A stretch of 64,000 nt of DNA. Origin: Craterostigma plantagineum. Lineage: Eukaryota; Streptophyta; Magnoliopsida; Lamiales; Linderniaceae. This document shows positions 52,001 to 61,616 of the stretch, in pieces (position 1 is the stretch's first letter; each line of letters starts with the position of its first letter). The DNA is taken from positions 405,001 to 469,000 of the forward strand of contig JAPQWV010000490.1 in assembly GCA_027422505.1 (NCBI GenBank). The letters are read 5' to 3'. The notes beneath the pieces are model-generated. The model saw only the letters and a program-made list of their open reading frames with translations. It did not search any database and was not told the DNA's origin. Position numbers and translations under genes: made by a program.

Positions 52001-55000
52001 ATGAGGTATCAATGTTCTTATTATGTAGAATGCTTGATAAAACCAACCATTTCAGTCTTAGATGTTCTACCCCAATTCGCAGGTATTTTCTACATGAATA
52101 TGAGTATTTATTTTCTGAAATTAAGTACTTTAGACCATGATTGAGGTATTTTATTATTGAATTCAAGTACTCGACCGTAAACGAAAGTGAGGTGGCTAGA
52201 AAACTAATCTTGTGGTATTGATCAGGATCAATGTTCTTATTATGTAGAATCCTTGATAAAACCAACCATTTCAGTCTTAGATGTTCTCCCTCAATTTGCA
52301 GGTATTTTCTACATGAATACGAGTATTTATTTTCGGAAATTAGGTACCTTAGACCATGATTTAGGTATTTTATTATTGAATTCAAGTACTCGACCGTAAA
52401 TGAAAGTGAGGTGGCTAGAAAACTAATTTTGTGGTGTTGATGAGGATCAATGTTCTTATTATGTAGAATGCTTGATAAAACCAACCACTACAGTCTTACA
52501 TGTTCTCCCCCAATTCGCAGGTATTTTCTACATGAATACGAGTATTTATTTTCGGAAATTAGGTACTTTAGACCTTGATTTAGGTATTTTATTATTGAAT
52601 GCAATTACTCGACCGTAAACAAAAGTGAGGTGGCTAGAAAACTAATTTTGTGGTGTTTATGAGGATCGATGTTCTTATTATGTAAAATGCTTGATAAAAC
52701 CAACGATTTCAGTCTTAGATGTTCCCCCGCAATTCGCATGTATTTTCTACATGGATATGAGTAGTTATTTCCTGGAGTTAAGTACTTTAGACCTTGATTT
52801 AGGTATTTTATTATTGAATTCAAATACTCGACCGTAAAGAAAAGTGGGGTGGCTAGAAAACTAATCTTGTGGTGTTGATGAGGATCAACGTTCTTATTAT
52901 GTAGAATGCTTGATAAAACCAACCATTCCAGTCTTAGATGTTCTCCCCGACTTCGCAGGTATTTTCTACATGACTATGAGTATTTATTTCCCGAAATTAA
53001 GTACTTTAGACCTTGATTTAGGTATGTTATTATTGAATTCAAGTACTCGGCCGTAAACGAAAGTGAGGTAGCTAGAAAACTAATCTTGTGGTGTCGATGA
53101 GGATCAATGTTCTTATTATGTAGAATGCTTGATAAAGCCAACCATTTCAGTCGTAGATGTTCTACCCCAATTCGCAAGTATTTCTACATAAATATGGGTA
53201 TTTATTTTCTGAAATTAAGTACTTTAGACCATGATTGAGGTATTTTATTATTGAATTCAAGTACTCGACCGTAAACGAAAGTGAGGTGGCAAGAAAACTA
53301 ATCTTGTGGTATTGATGAGGATCAATGTTCTTATTATGTAGAATGCTTGACAAAACCAACCATTTCAGTCTTAGATGTTCTCCCTCAATTTGCAGGTATT
53401 TTCTACATGAATACGAGTATTTATTTTCGGAAATTAGGTACTTTAGACCTTGATTTAGGTATTTTATTATTGAATTCAAGTACTCGACCGTAAATGAAAG
53501 TGAGGTGGCTAGAAAACTAATTTTGTGGTGTTGATGAGGATCAATGTTCTTATTATGTAGAATGCTTGATAAAACCAACCATTTCAGTCTTACATGTTCT
53601 CCCCCAATTCGCAGGTATTTTCTACATGAATACGAGTATTTATTTTCGGAAATTAGGTACTTTAGACCTTGATTTAGGTATTTTATTATTGAATTCAAGT
53701 ACTCGACCGTAAACGAAAGTGAGGTGGCTAGAAAACTAATCTTTTGGTGTTGATGAGGATCGATGTTCTTATTATGTAAAATTCTTGATAACCGACCATG
53801 TCAGTCTTAGATGTTCTCCCCAACTTCGAAGGTATTTTCTACATGACTATGAGTCTTTACTTCCTAAAATTAAGTACTTTAGACTTTGATTTAGGTATTT
53901 TATTATTGAATTCAAGTACTCGACCGTAAACAAAAGTGAGGTGGCTAGAAAACTAATTTTGTGTTGTTTATGAGGATCGATGTTCTTATTATGTAGAATG
54001 CTTGATAAAACCAACCATTTCAGTCTTACATGTTCTCCCCCAATTCGCAGGTATTTTCTACATGAATACGAGTATTTATTTTCGGAAATTAAATACTTTA
54101 GACCTTGATTTAGGTATTTTATTATTGAATTCAAGTACTCGACCGTAAAGGAAAGTGAGGTGGCTAGAATACTAATCTTGTGGTGTTGATGAGGATCAAC
54201 GTTCTTATTATGAAGAATGCTTGATAAAACCAACCATGTCAGTCTTAGATGTTCTCCCCGACTTCGCAGGTATTTTCTACATGACTATGAGTATTTATTT
54301 CCCGAAATTAAGTACTTTAGACCTTGATTTAGGTATGTTATTATTGAATTCAAGTACTCGACCGTAAACGAAAGTGAGGTAGCTAGAAAACTAATCTTGT
54401 GGTGTCGATGAGGATCAATGTTCTTATTATGTAGAATGCTTGATAAAGCCAACCATTTCAGTCTTAGATGTTCTACCCCAATTCGCAAGTATTTCTACAT
54501 AAATATGGGTATTTATTTTCTGAAATTAAGTACTTTAGACCATGATTGAGGTATTTTATTATTGAATTCAAGTACTCGACCGTAAACGAAAGTGAGGTGG
54601 CAAGAAAACTAATCTTGTGGTATTGATGAGGATCAATGTTCTTATTATGTAGAATGCTTGATAAAACCAACCATTTCAGTCTTAGATGTTCTCCCTCAAT
54701 TTGCAGGTATTGTCTACATGAATACGAGTATTTATTTTCGGAAATTAGGTACTTTAGACCTTGATTTAGGTATTTTATTATTGAATTCAAGTACTCGACC
54801 GTAAATGAAAGTGAGGTGGCTAGAAAACTAATTTTGTGGTGTTGATGAGGATCAATGTTCTTATTATGTAGAATGCTTGATAAAACCAACCATTTCAGTC
54901 TTACATGTTCTCCCCCAATTCGCAGGTATTTTCTACATGAATACGGGTATTTATTTTCGGAAATTAGGTACTTTAGACCTTGATTTAGGCAATTGAATTC

Positions 55001-58000
55001 AAGTACTCGACCGTAAACGAAAGTGAGGTGGCTAGAAAACTAATCTTTTGGTGTTGATGAGGATCGATGTTCTTATTATGTAAAATTCTTGATAAAACCG
55101 ACCATGTCAGTCTTAGATGTTCTCCCCAACTTCGAAGGTATTTTCTACATGACTATGAGTCTTTACTTCCTAAAATTAAGTACTTTAGACTTTGATTTAG
55201 GTATTTTTTTATTGAATTCAAGTACTCGACCGTAAACAAAAGTGAGGTGGCTAGAAAACTAATTTTGTGGTGTTTATGAGGATCGATGTTCTTATTATGT
55301 AGAATGCTTGATAAACCCAACCATTTCAGTCTTACATGTTCTCCCCCAATTCGCAGGTATTTTCTACATGAATACGAGTATTTATTTTCGGAAATTAGGT
55401 ACTTTAGACCTTGATTTAGGTATTTTATTATTGAATTCAAGTACTCGACCGTAAAGGAAAGTGAGGTGGCTAGAATACTAATCTTGTGGTGTTGATGAGG
55501 ATCAACGTTCTTATTATGAAGAATGCTTGATAAAACCAACCATGTCAGTCTTAGATGTTCTCCCCCACTTCGCATGTATTTTCTACATGACTATGAGTAC
55601 GTATTTCCCGAAATTAAGTACTTTAGACCTTGATTTAGGTATGTTATTATTGAATTCAAGTACTCGACCGTAAACGAAAGTGAGGTAGCTAGAAAACTAA
55701 TCTTGTGGTGTCGATGAGGATCAATGTTCTTATTATGTAGAATGCTTGATAAAGCCAACCATTTCAGTCTTAGATGTTCTCCCCCAATTCGCATGTATTT
55801 TCTACATGGATATGAGTAGTTATTTCCTGGAGTTAAGTACTTTAGACCTTGATTTAGGTATTTTATTATTGAATTCAAGTACTCGACCGTAAACGAAAGT
55901 GAGGTGGCTAGAAAACTAATTTTGTGGTGTCGATGAGGATCAATGTTCTTATTATGTAGAATGCTTGATAAAGCCAACCATTTCAGTCTTAGATGTTCTA
56001 CCCCAATTCGCAAGTATTTTCTACATGAATATGGGTATTTATTTTCTGAAATTAAGTACTTTAGACCATGCTTGAGGTATTTTATTATTGAATTCAAGTA
56101 CTCGACCGTAAACGAAAGTGAGGTGGCTAGAAAACTAATCTTGTGGTATTGATGAGGATCAATGTTCTTATTATGTAGAATGCTTGATAAAACCAACCAT
56201 TTCAGTCTTAGATGTTCTCCCTCAATTTGCAGGTATTTTCTACATGAATACGAGTATTTATTTTCGGAAATTAGGTACTTTAGACCTTTATTTAGGTATT
56301 TTATTATTGAATTCAAGTACTCGACCGTAAATGAAAGTGAGGTGGCTAGAAAACTAATTTTGTGGTGTTGATGAGGATCAATGTTCTTATTATGTAGAAT
56401 GCTTGATAAAACCAACCATTTCAGTCTTACATGTTCTCCCCCAATTCGCAGGTATTTTCTACATGAATACGAGTATTTATTTTCGGAAATTAGGTACTTT
56501 AGACCTTGATTTAGGTATTTTATTATTGAATTCAAGTACTCGACCGTAAACGAAAGTGAGGTGGCTAGAAAACTAATCTTTTGGTGTTGATGAGGATCGA
56601 TGTTCTTATTATGTAAAATTCTAGATAAAACCGACCATGTCAGTCTTAGATGTTCTCCCCAACTTCGAAGGTATTTTCTACATGACTATGAGTCTTTACT
56701 TCCTAAAATTAAGTACTTTAGACTTTGATTTAGGTATTTTATTATTGAATTCAAGTACTCGACCGTAAACAAAAGTGAGGTGGCTAGAAAACTAATTTTG
56801 TGGTGTTTATGAGGATCGATGTTCTTATTATGTAGAATGCTTGATAAAACCAACCATTTCAGTCTTACATGTTCTCCCCAATTCGCAGGTATTTTCTACA
56901 TGAATACGAGTATTTATTTTCGGAAATTAGGTACTTTAGACCTTGATTTAGGTATTTTATTATTGAATTCAAGTACTCGACCGTAAAGGAAAGTGAGGTG
57001 GCTAGAATACTAATCTTGTGGTGTTGATGAGGATCAACGTTCTTATTATGAAGAATGCTTGATAAAACCAACCATGTCAGTCTTAGATGTTCTCCCCCAC
57101 TTCGCATGTATTTTCTACATGACTATGAGTATTTATTTCCCGAAATTAAGTACTTTAGACCTTGATTTAGGTATGTTATTATTGAATTCAAGTACTCGAC
57201 CGTAAACGAAAGTGAGGTAGCTAGAAAACTAATCTTGTGGTGTCGATGAGGATCAACGTTCTTATTATGAAGAATGCTTGATAAACCCAACCATGTCAGT
57301 CTTAGATGTTCTCCCCCACTTCGCAGGTATTTTCTACATGACTATGAGTATTTATTTCCCGAAATTAAGTACTTTAGACCTTGATTTAGGTATGTTATTA
57401 TTGAATTCAGGTACTCGACCGTAAACAAAAGTGAGGTAGCTAGAAAACTAATCTTGTGGTGTCGATGAGGATCAATGTTCTTATTATGTAGAATGCTTGA
57501 TAAAGCCAACCATTTCAGTCTTAGATGTTCTACCCCAATTCGCAAGTATTTTCTACATGAATATGGGTATTTATTTTATGAAATTAAGTACTTTAGACCA
57601 TGATTGAGGTATTTTATTATTGAATTCAAGTACTCGACCGTAAACGAAAGTGAGGTGGCTAGAAAACTAATCTTGTGGTATTGATGAGGATCAATGTTCT
57701 TATTATGTAGAATGCTTGATAAAACCAACCATTTCAGTCTTAGATGTTCTCCCTCAATTTGCAGGTATTTTCTACATGAATACGAGTATTTATTTTCGGA
57801 AATTAGGTACTTTAGACCTTGATTTAGGTATTTTATTATTGAATTCAAGTACTCGACCGTAAATGAAAGTGAGGTGGCTAGAAAACTAATTTTGTGGTGT
57901 TGATGAGGATCAATGTTCTTATTATGTAGAATGTTTGATAAAACCAACCATTTCAGTCTTACATGTTCTCCCCCAATTCGCAGGTATTTTCTACATGAAT

Positions 58001-59031
58001 ACGAGTATTTATTTTCGGAAATTAGGTACTTTAGACCTTGATTTAGGTATTTTATTATTGAATTCAAGTACTCGACCGTAAACGGAAGTGAGGTGGCTAG
58101 AAAACTAATCTTTTGGTGTTGATGAGGATCGATGTTCTTATTATGTAAAATTCTTGATAAAACCGACCATGTCAGTCTTAGATGTTCTCCCCAACTTCGA
58201 AGGTATTTTCTACATGACTATGAGTCTTTACTTCCTAAAATTAAGTACTTTAGACTTTGATTTAGGTATTTTATTATTGAATTCAAGTACTCGACCGTAA
58301 ACAAAAGTGAGGTGGCTAGAAAACTAATTTGTGGTGTTTATGAGGATCGATGTTCTTATTATGTAGAATGCTTGATAAAACCAACCATTTCAGTCTTAGA
58401 TGTTCTCCCCCAATTCGCATGTATTTTCTACATGGATATGAGTAGTTATTTCCTGGAGTTAAGTACTTTAGACCTTGATTTAGGTATTTTATTATTGAAT
58501 TCAAGTACTCGACGTAAAGGAAAGTGAGGTGGCTAGAAAACTAATCTTGTGGTGTTGATGAGGATCAACGTTCTTATTATGAAGAATGCTTGATAAAACC
58601 AACCATGTCAGTCTTAGATGTTCTCCCCCACTTCGCAGGTATTTTCTACATGACTATGAGTATTTATTTTCAGAAATTAAGTACTTTAGACCTTGATTTA
58701 GGTATTTTATTATTGAATTCAAGTACTCGACCGTAAACGAAAGTGAGGTGGCGAGAAAACTAATCTTGTGGTTTCGATGAGGTATCAATGTTCTTATTAT
58801 GTAGAATGCTTGATAAAACCAACCATTTCAGTCTTAGATGTTCTACCCCAATTCGCAGGTATTTTCTACATGAATATGAGTATTTATTTTCTGAAATTAA
58901 GTACTCTAAACCATGATTGAGGTATTTTATTATTGAATTCAAGTACTCGACCGTAAACGAAAGTGAGGTGGCTAGAAAACTAATCTTGTGGTATTGATGA
59001 GGATCAATGTTCTTATTATGTAGAATGCTTG
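43089..59031 (-). repeat. 219-bp satellite array, block 3 (about 73 monomers)
   Basis: The same satellite in the same orientation continues after D. Monomer variants follow a repeated order, seen as 11-mers (43141 to 45548, 2407 bp; 48165 to 50568, 2403 bp) and 6-mers (45548 to 46859, 1311 bp; 46859 to 48165, 1306 bp). Past about 55550 the order changes and units are rearranged. The longest minus-strand open frame in any block is here, 55591-56535 (314 codons, four and a third monomers). The block ends in GCTTG at 59027-59031, next to element C. Confidence 0.97.
48164..55590. repeat. 34-monomer super-repeat, copy 2
   Basis: This is a tandem copy of the unit that starts near 30720. Positions correspond at a constant +7427 from 43141/50568 through about 48120/55547, with scattered single-base differences (for example CCATTTTAGTC against CCATTTCAGTC, and CAGTCTTAG against CAGTCGTAG). 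It carries the empty target site for element D. Confidence 0.85.
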
Positions 59032-61579
59032 TGTGGCGACCCTACTTCCTAATTAAATTAGTTGGCGGATTTCTGCAACAGAAGTCGCGGAGGACCCGAT
59101 TTATTAAAAACTTTTAATAAAATAATTTACATTTCATATCAAAGGTCGGGTTTTACAAAAAGCGTCATAACTACACAACGGGTCGAAGCCCCAAAATCTA
59201 ACCCGACTAAACTAAACTACGCCTCTCCACAGGTCGCGTCCCATGTACCGCTCCGCCCTCAAAAGCCCGTGGAGTCACCGCCGACAGCCCACCTACAGCT
59301 AACCCTGACACTCATCGGTGTCGGGCGCAGTCTCACCTATAAAATAAAACCCTGAGCAAAAACGCCCAGTAGGTGGCAGTAAAAACATGCAATGCATATG
59401 CGTGCGTGCACTCAACCCAATCCCATGTCCTCACACATGAAATATGCACGCTCGACCTATCTCACGTCTCATCACATATACGGGCCCTAGGCTAGACTCG
59501 GCACCCACGCGCGCATGGCAAGGTACGCCATAATCATGCGGTAGCCCACGCCGGCCTCGCCGGGTCGCTCCCTCCGCACACAATCTCAACCCGACGGTGT
59601 TACACCGTAGTATAACTCCCCGAGTAGTCTACCACTACCCGGGTAGACAGGAATCTCTCATCTGTCTGCCGTCCCTGAGCCAATAAAATGTCGGTGGTGT
59701 ACACCTCGGGTGGCTCAATCCCGAGTAGATGGGTGTCGCAAACCCCCTCTCCCACCAGGTGCCCTATCGAGTCTAGACCTGACTACCAACATCGGTAACT
59801 CTACCCCACTCATCCGACACCGTAAGGCGTCACCGTACAAATACGGTACAACAACCTCTCACACGTGTATGTTGTGATATGCACATACAAAACAATCACA
59901 TGAACACATCACACGTTTCATAAACTCGTAAATAGTATAACTCGTAAAATATTATACTTTATTAAAAATCTAATACTAGGCCGAATATTTTAAAACCCCA
60001 AAATATTATTTATAATTTAAAATATGGGTTGACCCGAAAATATAGGTTATAGTACGAAAATATTTTATTTAAAACTGATTTGAGCTTAATACCATTTATT
60101 TAAAATATTTGGATATTGTTTTAGGGTTTTCGGTAAAAGTCGGGCGATTTAAGTTGTGCAGTAGAAAAATGATTTCGATATTACAAGATGTCGAGAGGTG
60201 TATTTAAGGAAAATGTCGACATAGAATTCGGTATTAGAAAGATCTCGGTATGTTATATTATGTGCCGACATTATATAAGGATTTCGACATATATGTTTCG
60301 ACATTTAATAAGCATGGTCTCGACATTTTGTTAAGATCTCGACATTTCAAACAGATCCCGACATTTTTGGAACAGTTCTCGACATTTACATTTATTTAGA
60401 ATGTCTCGACATTTGTTGTATAAAAGAACTCGACATTTATGACGCTTCGACATCTTTTACAGCTTTCGACATTTTTCAAAAATCGTCTCGACATTTATAT
60501 TATTTCGACATTTTATAACAGTTTCGACATTTTTGTATATGATATCGACATTTTGGGTTAATATGTCTCGACATTTATATTCTCTCGACATTCTATAACA
60601 GCTCGACATTTTTCAGAACCCATGGTCTCGACATTTTCCAGAAATTTAACAAGTTCATCATCGCATAACACATAATTCAAATCATCAACCAAGAACTCAT
60701 ATTTTGAGTTCGAAATCACGTCAAAACACATTCATAGCATACCACGAAAATTATCAAAGATTGTAAAGCTTAAAAACATAAAATTCGATTGGCCTTCCAA
60801 ATCGAATTCTAATAATTTCGGAATTTAATCTACTTTAAAAAGGGTTTGTAGGGGTATAAACCACCTACCTTTCCTCCAAGCTAAATTTAAATTGCTCCCA
60901 AGGCCGAAATCGAATTTGAGCTAGTCGATTCTTACGTCCCTTGCTTCGTCCGTAGCCTATTTTTGCTCTAACCTTGGTTAATCCTTTAAGACCACGTAAG
61001 GTAATAAATATTTGAGCTATAAATGACATTCTCACCTTCTTTGGTTTTAGCTTTCTCCACTTTTCTTCTTTTTGATCCCACGTCGAAGTTGAAGCTTGCA
61101 AATGGGGTTTTTCTATTTCTTTGGTTTCGTTGGTTTTATCAAGTCACAACTAAGGGTTTTGTTTTTTTTTTTCTTCTTTGCATCTATCTCACGTAATCAT
61201 CTTTGACCACAATGATGATTTTTATAAAATATCTAATGAAGGTTATATGGTACAAGGCGTGGGTTTTCCTCAAATTGAGGAAACTTGTCTTTATCTTGTT
61301 ATTTTAACTCAATTGGGCCAAGCCAATCATCTTTTGGGTCTTTCTATTTATTTCTTTGGGCCATCTTTGTTTCCCTAAATTAATTACTTCAAGTTGGGCT
61401 TTATTTAATTAAATTTGGGCTCTACTATTATTTGACCTATTTTATTACTTGTACTTCGTAAACAATTTCGGCCCAACTAATATTTTCGGCTTACTCCCGA
61501 AAATTCGGTTTCGTTCGAAATCATCTTCATTAATCCCGAACATTACAAAATAATCCCGTATTAATTTACGGGTATTACA
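59032..61579 (-). mobile_element. 3' LTR of element C (2548 bp)
   Basis: On the + strand it begins TGTGGCGACC and ends GGGTATTACA. Its first 1294 bp are the reverse complement of LTR A. Its U3 side (about 60840-61579) matches D rather than B and includes the same 78-codon ORF (60865-61101, minus). Confidence 0.94.
60165..60640. repeat. TCGACATTT repeat cluster in the LTR of C
   Basis: About twenty TCGACATTT-type motifs with more varied spacers than in B (for example GTCTCGACATTT and GATATCGACATTTT). The copy number and spacing differ from B and D, so the cluster is evolving by gain and loss. Confidence 0.88.
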
Positions 61580-61616
61580 TCCTCCCCCCCTTATAGAAAT
61601 TTCGTCCCCGAAATTT
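61580..61616 (-). other. Polypurine tract and hairpin of element C
   Basis: The minus strand reads AAGGGGGGGAGGA at 61580-61592, next to the 3' LTR, preceded by the conserved AAATTTCG/CGAAATTT inverted repeat at 61597-61616. Confidence 0.83.

Noticed and set aside
3640..59031. Tandem repeats considered as a CRISPR array
   Set aside because: Monomers are contiguous 219-bp units with no unique spacers, in a plant repeat context with LTR retrotransposons.
3640..59031. TTCGCAG/GTATTTT in each monomer considered as paired splice sites of a multi-exon repeat gene
   Set aside because: The AG/GT context is only a short match, there is no intron-exon pattern, and the open frame is on the other strand.
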